Source: Flavobacteriales bacterium
GTDB taxonomy: Bacteria > Bacteroidota > Bacteroidia > Flavobacteriales_D > Sanyastnellaceae
Assembly (NCBI GenBank): GCA_947464885.1
Contig: CANHYZ010000001.1
Coordinates: 1-29,103 of the forward strand
DNA length: 29,103 nt
Direction of reading: 5' to 3'
Each line of letters opens with the position of its first letter. Position 1 is the stretch's first letter. The position numbers were made by a program, and so were the translations under genes. The notes beneath the pieces were generated by a model, which was not told where the DNA came from, did no database searches, and worked only from the letters and a program-made list of their open reading frames with translations. Shown here piece by piece: positions 1 through 8,470 of the stretch.

Positions 1-966
1 ACGTATGTTCATGACTCCCTCCAGTAAGGGTTCGCCCGGGAAAAGCCCTCGAAATTGAATCGTGTAGGTCTTATCGTTTAAACTGTCGCTGACGGATACC
101 ACGTCATAGGTGTAGCTTAACATCGCGCCTTCACCAATTGGCGATAAGATCTTTTTATCACACACGGCAGGAACGTGCAGCAAGCGCGCGTAGACGTCAT
201 ATTCATGAAATCCCAGTGTGGAATTCAGCACATAATTATCGTCGTATGCCCATTGCTGCGGGATGATTTCCGACTCACCATAGCTCATGGAAACGGTGGC
301 TCCTGCAGAATTTTCTCGAGGCTTGTCCTTTGAATATTCCTGCACACCCTGTACACTCTCCGCGTAACGTCCGGGCGCTTGCCAATGGGCCACGCATTGC
401 GCTTCACTGAGGTGATATTGCAGCGTGATTAACGGGCGGTTCTTACGACTCTCTTTGGTTTGAGTCGAATCCCCCTTGACGCTTGCAGTATCAGGGGTAA
501 GGTATTGCACCGATGTCCGGGTATAGGAATTATACTGCAAGGGTTCACCGGAACCGTTGAAGTGTGCGCTTCTGGCATCAATGGTTTTGGAGACAACCTC
601 ACGAGCGAGGTCACGCCGGTCGGCAAAAACAGCCACTGCTGCGAGCTCATTTTCAGCAGCACGCATCACCAGGGTTAATTGCTGCCGCCCTGAATACCCG
701 AGATTGATGAGTGTATCAGCGTCCACATATCCAATCATGTGCGCCTTGAGATGATAGTTACCGGGCACAAGTGGCAATGAAAACGCCCCTTCTTCAGATG
801 ACGTTATCCCTTTGATTTTTCCGGTAGATAGGTTCGTGCACGCAACGGTGACGAAAGGAACAGCGTTTCCATTATCACTAACAACCTTTCCCGAAAGCAC
901 CGTTTGCTGCGAGAAGACCTCGACGGAAGTGAATAGAAAAATGGCTATTGCGGCTAACTTGAACAC
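1..966 (-). CDS. DUF5686-type outer-membrane protein with carboxypeptidase-regulatory-like domain (N-terminal part, cut by left edge)
   Basis: The reading frame is open on the minus strand from 966 to the left edge (322 codons), so the C-terminus is missing. The N-terminus FKLAAIAIFLFTSVEVFSQQ is a signal peptide with cleavage near SQQ. Residues about 22-100 form a carboxypeptidase-regulatory-like beta-sandwich (LSGKVVSDNGNAVPFVTVAC, later GAFSLPLVPGNYHLKAHMIG). This is followed by a linker with VVSKTIDAR and YNSYTRTSVQY, the arrangement seen in DUF5686 proteins, which normally continue into an outer-membrane barrel and total roughly 800 residues. There is no ATG. The only in-frame starts after the upstream TAA are TTG at 984 and GTG at 966. 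GTG is preferred because the TTG lies inside an exact -7 element (982-989). The function of the family is not established. The gene is divergent from the T9SS protein at 1176. Confidence 0.72.
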   Translation of the reverse strand, partial: MFKLAAIAIFLFTSVEVFSQQTVLSGKVVSDNGNAVPFVTVACTNLSTGKIKGITSSEEGAFSLPLVPGNYHLKAHMIGYVDADTLINLGYSGRQQLTLVMRAAENELAAVAVFADRRDLAREVVSKTIDARSAHFNGSGEPLQYNSYTRTSVQYLTPDTASVKGDSTQTKESRKNRPLITLQYHLSEAQCVAHWQAPGRYAESVQGVQEYSKDKPRENSAGATVSMSYGESEIIPQQWAYDDNYVLNSTLGFHEYDVYARLLHVPAVCDKKILSPIGEGAMLSYTYDVVSVSDSLNDKTYTIQFRGLFPGEPLLEGVMNIR

Positions 967-981
967 GGGCTGAATTGAATT

Positions 982-989
982 CAAAAGTA
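982..989 (-). promoter_or_regulatory. -7 promoter element for the DUF5686-type gene
   Basis: Read on the minus strand this is TACTTTTG, an exact match to the Bacteroidota TAnnTTTG -7 element. It ends 15 nt before the GTG at 966, so the predicted leader is only about 10 nt. No convincing TTTG -33 box was found at the expected spacing. Confidence 0.45.
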
Positions 990-1102
990 CTTACAACGAC
1001 CTTTACACGTAGCGAACTGAATTTCTTTCTATGTGTTCTTGCAAACTCACCGATATGTTAAGAAGTATGCATTTTGAGAGCACACAACAAGATTTGTTTC
1101 TC

Positions 1103-1110
1103 TATCTTTG
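1103..1110 (+). promoter_or_regulatory. -7 promoter element for the 1051-residue T9SS protein
   Basis: TATCTTTG matches TAnnTTTG exactly and lies 65 nt upstream of the ATG at 1176. TTTG copies occur at 1073 and 1093 but neither has the ~19-nt spacing of a standard -33 box, so only the -7 element is asserted. Confidence 0.5.
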
Positions 1111-1175
1111 ATACAACTGTAAGTGTCTGCACCCGTTGCGGACTTTAACCTTAACAAACAACCAAATTTCTATCC

Positions 1176-4100
1176 ATGAAAAAACTGTTTACCTTATGGC
1201 TGGCTTTGTTCGCCGGCACAGTGATGGTCGCTCAGACGGAGCACCAAGAATCCGGCGTTATCGTATCCTCCTCCTTTCACATCACTCGTCCGCTCTCGGA
1301 GATCTTCACCGAGAACCCCGTTGACGAGTCAAAATTCGTCAAGAAAGAATCATCCGATCGTCAACACCGTGAGGCAACCAAATTCGAGTTCACACCCGAA
1401 GATGGAGCACAGTATGACAACGATCCATCCACCATGCAAACAGCAATGGGTGATAAGCCTAGTATGGGTTACAAAGCCAACTGGGCCGGACAAACTGCTG
1501 CCGGATTTCGTCCCTATGACCCATCCGGAGCAGTAGGTCCGAACCACTACATCCAGATGATCAATGCTACGGTTTTCAAAGTGTACGATAAAAACACGGG
1601 AACTGTATTGTTGACCGGAACACTGGGTAACCTGTGGTCTCCCGCTACAGGCAACAACGGTGACCCGATTGTCATGTACGACAAAGCTGCTGACCGTTGG
1701 TTTCTGGCTCAATTCGGAACATCTACTGACCGTAAGATTTACATCGCGGTATCTACTACCAACAATCCTCTGGGTTCATACTACACGTACACCTATGTAT
1801 CGCCTCAGTTCCCGGATTACCTGAAGTTCAGCGTATGGCAAGACGGTTATTACATGACCTCTAACCAATCGACACAGAAAGTATTTTGTTTTGAGCGCAC
1901 AGCGATGCTCGCCGGTACTCCCGGAGCGCGTTCGGTGTATGTGAACTATACGCCACCCAAGGCCGGCTTCTTTGTTCCACTGCCCGGCGACGCCGCTGAT
2001 GGCACATTACCTGCTGCAGGAACTCCGTGCCCTATTGTTTCATACGAAGACAACAACTGGGGAACTGCCTATGTTGACCGCGTGAACCTTTACAACATGA
2101 CGGTAAACTGGACGCCAACAACACCAACGGCGACCATTACCCTTGCTTCACAACTTCCTGTTGCAGCATTCAACTCTACATATAACGCAAGTTGGAACGA
2201 TGTATCGCAGCCAGGCACCACACAAAAACTCGACGGTATTGGCGGAGCGATGATGTATCGCGCGCAATGGAAATCATGGAGTGGTTACAACACTATGCTC
2301 CTGAATTGGGCTGTTCAAATCAGCACCACACAGCGCAGCATCAAGTGGGTTGAATTGCGTCAGAACCAAAGCACAGGTGTATGGTCGGTCTACCAAGAAG
2401 GTATTTATACACCGGATGCCAGCACCCGCTGGATGGGCTCCCTTTGTATGGACAACAACGGCTCTATCGGTTTGAGCTACTTGAAGGCCAATTCAACGAG
2501 CATCTACCCCGGTCTTTACTATACCGGCCGTCGCTCATGCGATCCGCTGGGAACAATGCCTGTTACCGAGACCTTGGTTGTAGCCGGTACAGGCTCACAA
2601 ACCGGTGGTAACCGCAACGGTGACTACGCACACCAGTGTTTGGATCCTGACGGTGTCACCTTCTGGAGCACCAGCGAATATATGGGTGGGGCTACCGGAA
2701 CAAGTGCTGCACGCACCCGTGTATTCTCCTATCAAATTGCACCCTGCAGCATTACAGCTGGCGTATCCATCGCGGTAACCAGTGGGTCTAACCCAACGTG
2801 TTCAGGTGCTAATGTGACGTTTACTGCCACTCCTACCAATAGTGGTTCTGCTCCGGTTTATCAGTGGAAGGTGAACGGCACCAACGTGGGTACAAACGCA
2901 GCTACTTACAGCTCCTCCTCATTTGCCAGTGGCGATGTTGTTTCTTGTGTAATGACCTCAAACCAAAGCGGAGTAATCGGAAGCCCGGCAACATCAAACG
3001 CCATCACAGTTACAGTAAATGCTCCTTCAGCTCCTGCTCTTAGCATCGCACTTACTTCAGGGACTAATCCAAGCTGTGCCGGTGCATCTGTTACATTCAC
3101 AGCTACAGCAACCAATGGTGGTAGCACACCTTCATATGCATGGTCGGTAGACGGGATTGCTGCCGGAACAAACTCAGCAACTTTCTCAACCACCACGCTT
3201 ACCAGCGGTGCGGTTGTGGCATGCACACTTACATCGAGTTCATCTTGCGCAACAACACCAAACGCAAGTAGCAATAGCATTACGATGACCGTGAATCCAT
3301 CTGTGGCTCCTGCCGTTAGTATTGCAATTACAGCCGGAACCAATCCGGCCGCATCAGGATCTTCCGTTACGTTCACAGCGACTCCAACCAATGGTGGAAC
3401 AACTCCGGCGTACCAATGGAAAGTCAACGGAACCAACGTTGGAACCAACAGCGCGACCTACACCACCACCACACTTACCAACGGTGCGGTCGTTACCTGC
3501 GTTATGACATCCAATGCTACTTGCGCCGTTCCTGCTTCAGCAACAAGCAGCGGTATCACCATGTCGATTACCGGCGGAACAACAACCTACTGCTCTGCTA
3601 CAACTACTGCAGCGAATGCGACCACTTCATTTGAATACATCCGTAAGGTAGTATGTGGTTTTAGCAAGACATCCAATGCTTCAACGTACTCAAACTTCAC
3701 AACAACAACTACTACTGTTGTTCGTGGTGCAACCCGTACGTTCGCCATTACCGTTAATAACAACTTCACTACCGACCAAGTCCTTATTTGGTGTGACTGG
3801 AACCGCGACGGTGACTTTATCGATGCCGGCGAAAACGTTTACACCTCTGTTCTTGGCGGAGCCTACAGCGGAAGCTTTGTCATTCCGACCACTGCAAGCA
3901 TTGGTGCCGTGCGCATGCGCATCCGTTTGACCGACACCGCTTCCGGTGCAAACGCCACACCATGCGGTGTATCAAGCTATGGTGAGGTGGAAGACTACAC
4001 CTTGAATGTGGCAGCTGCAGGTGTTATGACCGATGAAGAAGATACGCGCGCTGACATTGCTGCAACACGCGACAATGATGAGCTTGTATCCCTGGAATCC

Positions 4101-4331
4101 ATCAACCTCAATGTGTATCCGAATCCAAACAATGGTAGCTTCACCGTTAAGGCCCTCAACGAAGGAACCTACTATTTGATGAACGAAGCAGGTCAATTGG
4201 TGAAGTCATTCACGGTGAATGCCGATAACAGCTTTACCTACCAAATCGAAAACCTGACTGTTGGATTCTACGTTCTTTCAGGACAAAACAAACAGGGTGT
4301 TTCAAAGCAAAAAATTGTAGTGACAAACTAA
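1176..4331 (+). CDS. T9SS-exported surface protein: propeller-like domain, three Ig-like repeats, GEVED domain, type A sorting domain
   Basis: This is a 1051-residue secreted protein. Residues 1-20 are a signal peptide (MKKLFTLWLALFAGTVMVAQ). Residues about 95-525 resemble a beta-propeller-like secreted domain with the sequences AVGPNHYIQM and DPIVMYDKAADRWFLAQFG. Residues about 525-798 are three Ig-like repeats of about 90 residues built on the pattern FTATxTNxGxxPxYxWxVxG. Residues about 803-950 are a GEVED domain with WCDWNRDGDFIDAGE and the diagnostic GEVEDYTLNV. The last ~75 residues are a T9SS type A sorting domain (VYPNPNNGSFTVKA ... KQKIVVTN). No catalytic motif was recognised, so an adhesive or structural role at the cell surface is inferred. 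The gene is monocistronic, with its own -7 element and a strong terminator at 4351. Confidence 0.85.
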   Translation: MKKLFTLWLALFAGTVMVAQTEHQESGVIVSSSFHITRPLSEIFTENPVDESKFVKKESSDRQHREATKFEFTPEDGAQYDNDPSTMQTAMGDKPSMGYKANWAGQTAAGFRPYDPSGAVGPNHYIQMINATVFKVYDKNTGTVLLTGTLGNLWSPATGNNGDPIVMYDKAADRWFLAQFGTSTDRKIYIAVSTTNNPLGSYYTYTYVSPQFPDYLKFSVWQDGYYMTSNQSTQKVFCFERTAMLAGTPGARSVYVNYTPPKAGFFVPLPGDAADGTLPAAGTPCPIVSYEDNNWGTAYVDRVNLYNMTVNWTPTTPTATITLASQLPVAAFNSTYNASWNDVSQPGTTQKLDGIGGAMMYRAQWKSWSGYNTMLLNWAVQISTTQRSIKWVELRQNQSTGVWSVYQEGIYTPDASTRWMGSLCMDNNGSIGLSYLKANSTSIYPGLYYTGRRSCDPLGTMPVTETLVVAGTGSQTGGNRNGDYAHQCLDPDGVTFWSTSEYMGGATGTSAARTRVFSYQIAPCSITAGVSIAVTSGSNPTCSGANVTFTATPTNSGSAPVYQWKVNGTNVGTNAATYSSSSFASGDVVSCVMTSNQSGVIGSPATSNAITVTVNAPSAPALSIALTSGTNPSCAGASVTFTATATNGGSTPSYAWSVDGIAAGTNSATFSTTTLTSGAVVACTLTSSSSCATTPNASSNSITMTVNPSVAPAVSIAITAGTNPAASGSSVTFTATPTNGGTTPAYQWKVNGTNVGTNSATYTTTTLTNGAVVTCVMTSNATCAVPASATSSGITMSITGGTTTYCSATTTAANATTSFEYIRKVVCGFSKTSNASTYSNFTTTTTTVVRGATRTFAITVNNNFTTDQVLIWCDWNRDGDFIDAGENVYTSVLGGAYSGSFVIPTTASIGAVRMRIRLTDTASGANATPCGVSSYGEVEDYTLNVAAAGVMTDEEDTRADIAATRDNDELVSLESINLNVYPNPNNGSFTVKALNEGTYYLMNEAGQLVKSFTVNADNSFTYQIENLTVGFYVLSGQNKQGVSKQKIVVTN
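2749..3570 (+). repeat. Three tandem Ig-like domain repeats within the T9SS protein
   Basis: Repeat units begin at about 2749, 3019 and 3298. Each starts with a form of SIAxTxGxNP and carries SxVTFTATxTN, a Tyr-x-Trp core and a V-x-C strand near the end. Units 1 and 3 are closest; both contain YQWKVNGTNVGTN. The first two have a Cys after NP; the third has Ala-Ala there, so a potential disulfide is lost in unit 3. Confidence 0.7.
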
Positions 4332-4350
4332 GCTCACCCTTGAGCATATC

Positions 4351-4380
4351 AAAAAGAGCTGCCTTCGGGCGGCTCTTTTT
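4351..4380 (+). terminator. Rho-independent terminator with UUCG tetraloop
   Basis: The arms 4351-4363 and 4368-4380 pair over 13 positions (one T-G wobble) around a TTCG tetraloop, with the 3' arm ending in TTTTT. It lies 20 nt after the stop of the 1176-4331 gene. The 5' arm begins AAAAA, so it could also act on the opposite strand. Confidence 0.88.
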
Positions 4381-4466
4381 CGTTGGTAGAATTTCAAGAA
4401 TGGTCTCAAGCAACATACATCGAGTCAAAATGTCTTTTTGAAAATTGGATTAGCTTGCACGTTACT

Positions 4467-6815
4467 ATGAAATCGGTCTTAGGTCATTTTCTATCATTTA
4501 TAGTTCTGCTCGGCATTACTGCAACGGCTTTTGCGCAACAAGCAACCGTCACCTTGAGTGGCACGATCACCGAACAAGGCAGCGGTGAAACGCTGCCCGG
4601 GGTTGTTATCTATTGCAGCGAACTGAATCTCGGTACTTCCAGCAATGCCTATGGGTTCTATTCGCTCACCATTCCGCAAGGCAATTGGCAAGTTTCCTTT
4701 CGCTTAATCGGTTACCAAACCTCTACTGTTGCGCTCAACGGATCATCATCTATTCGAAAAGACATTTCACTCACCAAGGAAGAAGTAACCCTTGGTGAAG
4801 TAACCGTGAGCGGCGAGCGCAATGAATCTGTTGCTGAAGAATCGCGCATGAGCACGATTGATATCCCCATCGATCAGATTAAAAAAATACCGGCGCTATT
4901 CGGAGAGAAAGATGTACTCAAAGTCATCCAACTGATGCCCGGTGTGCAAAAAGGCAGTGAAGGCAGCTCCGGGTTTTATGTGCGTGGCGGTGGCCCTGAT
5001 CAAAACCTCATCATTCTTGATGACGCCGTAGTTTATAATGCCAACCACCTCTTCGGTTTCTTTTCCATCTTCAATGGTGACGCGTTGAAAAGTGTTGAAC
5101 TGGTGAAAGGCGGTTTTCCTGCGCATTATGGCGGACGACTATCCTCAGTGCTTGACATGCAATTGAAAGACGGTAATAAGGAAGCTGTGCACGGAGAAGC
5201 CGGTATCGGTATCATTTCTTCGAGACTTACGCTGGAAGGTCCCATCCGCAAAGGCAAATCATCGTGGATTGTTAGCGGTCGTCGCACCTACATTGATGCC
5301 TTGATTTATCCCTTCTTGCCGCGTGACGAAAAAGGAGGTTACTTCTTTTACGACTTCAATGCGAAAGTCAATTTCATTTTAAATGACCGCAATCGACTTT
5401 ATGTGAGCGGATACTTCGGCAAAGACAAATTTTACTTCCGAAGCAATGGCGAAGATAACAGCAGTTTTTATGGAAGTTTCCTTTGGCAAAATGCCACGGC
5501 GACAGCAAGGCTAAACCACATTATCGGCGACAAAGCGTTTAGCAATACTTCCCTTGTCTTTTCGAAATACAACCTTCAATTGGGTGTTACCGACGAACAG
5601 TCCAACGGTGATGCCTTCGATCTTCGATTCTTGAGTGGTATTCGCGACTGGACATTGAAACACGACATTGATTACTTGCCCAATTCCAAACACCACATCA
5701 AGCTTGGTGCTCAAACGACCTATCACCGCTTCACTCCCAGTGCAGTTGTGATCAAAAGTACCGATGCTCTCGAGGCCACCTTCGAAGACGAAATTTATGA
5801 CTGCTTCGAAAACGGTGTTTACCTGGAGGATGACTGGAAAATCAGCGCTCCCCTGAAAGCCAATTTCGGCGCGCGCGTGAGTCATTTCAACATGGGTAGC
5901 ACAAACTACTTCGGCATTGAACCACGTGTCAACTTGCGCTATATGCTGCGCGAAGACATGAGCATCAAAGGAAGTTATGCGCTCATGAATCAATACCTCC
6001 ACTTGTTGTCCAACACCGGCGTCGGATTGCCAACAGACTTGTGGGTTCCTGCAACCGAGCGTGTGCGACCACAGCGTTCCAACCAGGTTGCACTCGGCCT
6101 CGCTAAAGACATTACCAACCCGCGCCTAACCGTCACGCTCGAGGGGTATTACAAAACCATGTCGAACATTATTGGCTATAAAGAAGGCGCAAGTTTTCTC
6201 AGTGTCGGAGAATTTGGTGGAGAGGAAAAACTCACCTGGCAAGACAACGTTACCAGCGGCAACGGCACCAGTTATGGCGCGGAATTGTTGGTGCAGCGTA
6301 AAACAGGAAAACTCAGTGGCTGGATTGGATACACCCTTTCATGGACGACACTTCAATTCGATGAGCTCAACAATGGTGAACCCTTTTTCGCTCGTTACGA
6401 TCGTCGCCATGACCTGTCCATAGTCGGGATTTACGAATTGCGCGACAATCTCACTATCTCAGCCACCTGGGTTTACGGAACGGGACAAGCCATCACGCTG
6501 CCACTGGCGGATTACCAGACCATACCCAATGATCCCCTTTCAATTTCGCCTTTTGTGTATCCAACTGCATCAGTCGATTATGGACCCAAAAACAGCTTCC
6601 GAATGGCACCCTATCACCGTCTCGACATTGCTGCGCGATGGGATAAGAAACTACGCCGTTGTGAGCGCACATTTGAACTGGGGGTTTACAACGCTTACAA
6701 TCGAAGAAACCCATTTTTCTATAACATTCAAACTCGAGACAACGGCAGCAAATATCTGAGTCAGATTTCGCTCTTCCCTATTCTGCCATCCGTATCGTGG
6801 TCATACAAATTCTAA
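4467..6815 (+). CDS. TonB-dependent receptor with N-terminal carboxypeptidase-regulatory-like domain
   Basis: An outer-membrane TonB-dependent transporter of 782 residues from the ATG at 4467. The frame is open back to an ATG at 4383, but that would place 28 non-signal residues ahead of the obvious signal peptide (MKSVLGHFLSFIVLLGITAT, cleaved near FAQQ). Residues about 28-115 are a carboxypeptidase-regulatory-like domain (LSGTITEQGSGETLPGVVIY, GFYSLTIPQGNWQVSFRLIG). The plug follows at about 145-240 (VLKVIQLMPGVQKGSEGSSG, FYVRGGGPDQNLIILDD, GGFPAHYGGRLSSVLDMQLK). The remainder is the beta-barrel, ending in aromatic residues (SVSWSYKF). The stop is separated by one base from the ATG of the DUF4249-type lipoprotein gene, so the two are a receptor-lipoprotein pair. 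The substrate cannot be predicted from sequence. Confidence 0.9.
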   Translation: MKSVLGHFLSFIVLLGITATAFAQQATVTLSGTITEQGSGETLPGVVIYCSELNLGTSSNAYGFYSLTIPQGNWQVSFRLIGYQTSTVALNGSSSIRKDISLTKEEVTLGEVTVSGERNESVAEESRMSTIDIPIDQIKKIPALFGEKDVLKVIQLMPGVQKGSEGSSGFYVRGGGPDQNLIILDDAVVYNANHLFGFFSIFNGDALKSVELVKGGFPAHYGGRLSSVLDMQLKDGNKEAVHGEAGIGIISSRLTLEGPIRKGKSSWIVSGRRTYIDALIYPFLPRDEKGGYFFYDFNAKVNFILNDRNRLYVSGYFGKDKFYFRSNGEDNSSFYGSFLWQNATATARLNHIIGDKAFSNTSLVFSKYNLQLGVTDEQSNGDAFDLRFLSGIRDWTLKHDIDYLPNSKHHIKLGAQTTYHRFTPSAVVIKSTDALEATFEDEIYDCFENGVYLEDDWKISAPLKANFGARVSHFNMGSTNYFGIEPRVNLRYMLREDMSIKGSYALMNQYLHLLSNTGVGLPTDLWVPATERVRPQRSNQVALGLAKDITNPRLTVTLEGYYKTMSNIIGYKEGASFLSVGEFGGEEKLTWQDNVTSGNGTSYGAELLVQRKTGKLSGWIGYTLSWTTLQFDELNNGEPFFARYDRRHDLSIVGIYELRDNLTISATWVYGTGQAITLPLADYQTIPNDPLSISPFVYPTASVDYGPKNSFRMAPYHRLDIAARWDKKLRRCERTFELGVYNAYNRRNPFFYNIQTRDNGSKYLSQISLFPILPSVSWSYKF

Positions 6816-6816
6816 G

Positions 6817-7644
6817 ATGATGAAAAAAATTCTGTTTCTTTTTCTGCTTGCGCTATCACTATTCTCGTGTGAACAAGATGCCGATATCAAACTACCTGAA
6901 ACGGATCCCAAGTTGGTTGTATCGTGTTTCATTAGTCCTGACGTAGACTCGGTGATGGCCTTTATCGATTGGTCGCGCCCCGTATTCTCCTCCGAAGATG
7001 TAGAACGTCCAAACGACAATCTAGAGGTATCCATCACCGATGGAAGCAATGAAGCATTCTTTCAATACGACTTCAACATTGGTCAATACGTGTTGTCACT
7101 TGCCGAGTATCCTCTTGCCCTTGGCGTGGAATACACCCTGCGTGTTAAGGCTCCAACCGGAGAGGAAGTCGTGGCGCAAACAACTATACCCGCAGAGCTG
7201 CCATTGATAGAATCCGCGACACTGGACTCGAGCAACTACGTCAACAACTTTGGCGAAGAAATAAACGAGTTTATTTATAAAACAACACTCCGCGACAACT
7301 CAAGCGATTTCCAATACTACCGCTTTATCTACTACAATGAAGACTTCTGGTTTCCCGGCGAATCCTACAGTTATATTGAAGGCCAAAACTACCGAGATGA
7401 TGAATCATTGGTTGACGGTAAAATCTATGTAGAAGAAAATATCACCTACTACGGCTACAATGGAGCCGTTTCCAACAAACGTCTCGCTGTGCTCAATTGC
7501 AGCGAATCTTACTACCGTTACCACAAGACACTCCAAAATCAAAACTTCGGCAATCCTTTCGCAGAGCCCACGATTGTGTACAGTAATATCGAAGGCGGAC
7601 TGGGAGCGTTTGGAGCGTATAGGATGGTGGAAGTAGCGTACTAG
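6817..7644 (+). CDS. DUF4249-type lipoprotein, partner of the TonB-dependent receptor
   Basis: A 275-residue predicted lipoprotein. MMKKILFLFLLALSLFSCEQ is a lipoprotein signal peptide with lipobox LFSC and lipidated Cys18. The acidic residues right after the Cys (EQDAD) fit the surface-export signal of Bacteroidota lipoproteins. The sequence DPKLVVSCFISPDVDSVMAF and the following beta-rich region match the DUF4249 layout, a family commonly encoded next to TonB-dependent receptors. It starts one base after the receptor stop (TAAGATGATG), which implies translational coupling; the second ATG at 6820 is an equally possible start. The stop codon lies inside the first heptad array (7640-7674). The role is probably substrate capture or a lid for the receptor, by analogy only. 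Confidence 0.8.
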   Translation: MMKKILFLFLLALSLFSCEQDADIKLPETDPKLVVSCFISPDVDSVMAFIDWSRPVFSSEDVERPNDNLEVSITDGSNEAFFQYDFNIGQYVLSLAEYPLALGVEYTLRVKAPTGEEVVAQTTIPAELPLIESATLDSSNYVNNFGEEINEFIYKTTLRDNSSDFQYYRFIYYNEDFWFPGESYSYIEGQNYRDDESLVDGKIYVEENITYYGYNGAVSNKRLAVLNCSESYYRYHKTLQNQNFGNPFAEPTIVYSNIEGGLGAFGAYRMVEVAY

Positions 7645-7674
7645 TGACAAGTGACAAGTGACTAATGACAAATG
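7640..7674 (-). repeat. Heptanucleotide array, left inverted arm (5 units)
   Basis: On the minus strand this reads five perfect 7-nt steps: CATTTGT, CATTAGT, CACTTGT, CACTTGT, CACTAGT (consensus CAYTNGT). It overlaps the TAG stop of the DUF4249-type gene and is the inverted partner of the array at 7757-7791. The arms could form a long imperfect hairpin around an 82-nt spacer. Confidence 0.8.
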
Positions 7675-7756
7675 GGCGCGGAGTTCTGTTTGTGCTGCGA
7701 GCGTTCATCCTTTCGCGAAAAAAAACGACTTAATCGACTTATTACATCTGTCAACT

Positions 7757-7791
7757 CATTCGTCACTAGTCATTCGTCACTGGTCACTACT
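7757..7791 (+). repeat. Heptanucleotide array, right inverted arm (5 units)
   Basis: Five contiguous 7-nt units: CATTCGT, CACTAGT, CATTCGT, CACTGGT, CACTACT. The last unit overlaps the -7 element of phnA (7788-7795), so any protein or structure at the array would affect phnA transcription. Same family as the array at 25041. Confidence 0.8.
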
Positions 7792-7795
7792 TTTG
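7788..7795 (+). promoter_or_regulatory. -7 promoter element of phnA
   Basis: TACTTTTG matches TAnnTTTG exactly, 19 nt before the TTG start at 7815. No TTTG -33 box is present; the upstream position is occupied by the heptad array instead. Confidence 0.45.
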
Positions 7796-7814
7796 TCGGA
7801 AACTGTAACCAACC

Positions 7815-8396
7815 TTGTCTTCCTTACTAACCACCCTAGCTGCGCGCAGCAACAACAGCTGCGAACTTTGTGCAGCTTCCTCATCGCTTAGCGTTTATGA
7901 ACTTCCACCTTCCGCTGATGGCAATGCGGATGACAGCATTTGCGTATGCGAAACCTGCAATGCTCAACTCACCAAACAAGCACCACTCGATGAAGCGCAT
8001 TGGAACTGTTTGCTCACCAGTATGTGGAGTGAGCATGTGCCCGTTAAAGTAGCGGCCTGGCGTATGCTTCAGCGCATGCGCAATGAAACATGGGCTGCCG
8101 ACGCACTAGACATGCTTTACCTCGATGATGAGCAACTAGCCTGGGCGCGATCAACGGGAGATCATGAGAACGATAGCGCCGTTCAATTTCACGTTGACAG
8201 CAATGGACAACGACTCAGTGACGGCGACACCATTGTTCTGATAAAAACCCTCGATGTAAAAGGTACGAGCTTTAGTGCACGTGCAGGTACGGTGGTCAAA
8301 AACATTCGCCTCGTCGCAGACAATGTCGAGCAAGTTGAAGGTAAAGTCGAGAATCAGCAGATTGTGATTTTGACCAAGTACACAAGGAAAGGATAA
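7815..8396 (+). CDS. phnA: PhnA-domain zinc-ribbon protein (TTG start)
   Basis: A 193-residue protein of the PhnA family, historically annotated as 'alkylphosphonate utilization operon protein' although its true function is unclear. The N-terminal zinc-ribbon-like part has Cys16-x2-Cys19 (CELC) and Cys45-x2-Cys48 (CETC), with an extra Cys43. The C-terminal PhnA domain runs from about residue 125 (DSNGQRLSDGDTIVLIKTLD, then GTVVKNIRLVADNVEQVEGK). The start must be TTG at 7815: family members begin about 15 residues before CELC with a sequence like MSLLxxLxxRS, which is what follows this TTG, and the next in-frame Met is far inside the protein. No phn transport or lyase genes are nearby. A decayed second copy of its 5' end lies at 11481-11654. 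Confidence 0.88.
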   Translation: MSSLLTTLAARSNNSCELCAASSSLSVYELPPSADGNADDSICVCETCNAQLTKQAPLDEAHWNCLLTSMWSEHVPVKVAAWRMLQRMRNETWAADALDMLYLDDEQLAWARSTGDHENDSAVQFHVDSNGQRLSDGDTIVLIKTLDVKGTSFSARAGTVVKNIRLVADNVEQVEGKVENQQIVILTKYTRKG

Positions 8397-8416
8397 ATCC
8401 GGTACTGCTTAAAAAA

Positions 8417-8442
8417 CAAGAGCGCACCATGGTGCGCTCTTG
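8417..8442. terminator. Bidirectional terminator between convergent phnA and collagen-like gene
   Basis: A perfect 26-nt palindrome (13-nt arms CAAGAGCGCACCA and its complement). Six A bases at 8411-8416 become a T-tract on the minus strand, making it a good terminator for the collagen-like gene ending at 8471. On the plus strand it is followed by a weaker T-rich stretch (AAGTTTCTTT) after phnA. Confidence 0.82.
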
Positions 8443-8470
8443 AAGTTTCTTTGGTTATGTTACTGACTTT

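Noticed and set aside
2906..3448. 180-residue open frame antisense to the Ig-like repeats
   Set aside because: It lies fully within a strong T9SS gene, has low-complexity Val/Ala-rich composition mirroring the repeats, and has no start context or family match.
4383..4466. Upstream extension of the TonB-dependent receptor to ATG 4383
   Set aside because: It would begin three bases after the terminator's T-run and put 28 non-signal residues before a complete signal peptide.
5511..6002. 163-residue frame antisense to the TonB-dependent receptor
   Set aside because: Shadow frame; the sense strand has continuous receptor barrel sequence.
7640..7791. Possible CRISPR array
   Set aside because: The repeat is 7 nt with no spacers, and no cas gene is in the window; it is a simple degenerate tandem repeat.
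7815..8396. Phosphonate degradation locus
   Set aside because: Only PhnA is present; no transporter or C-P lyase genes are nearby, and the family name is historical.
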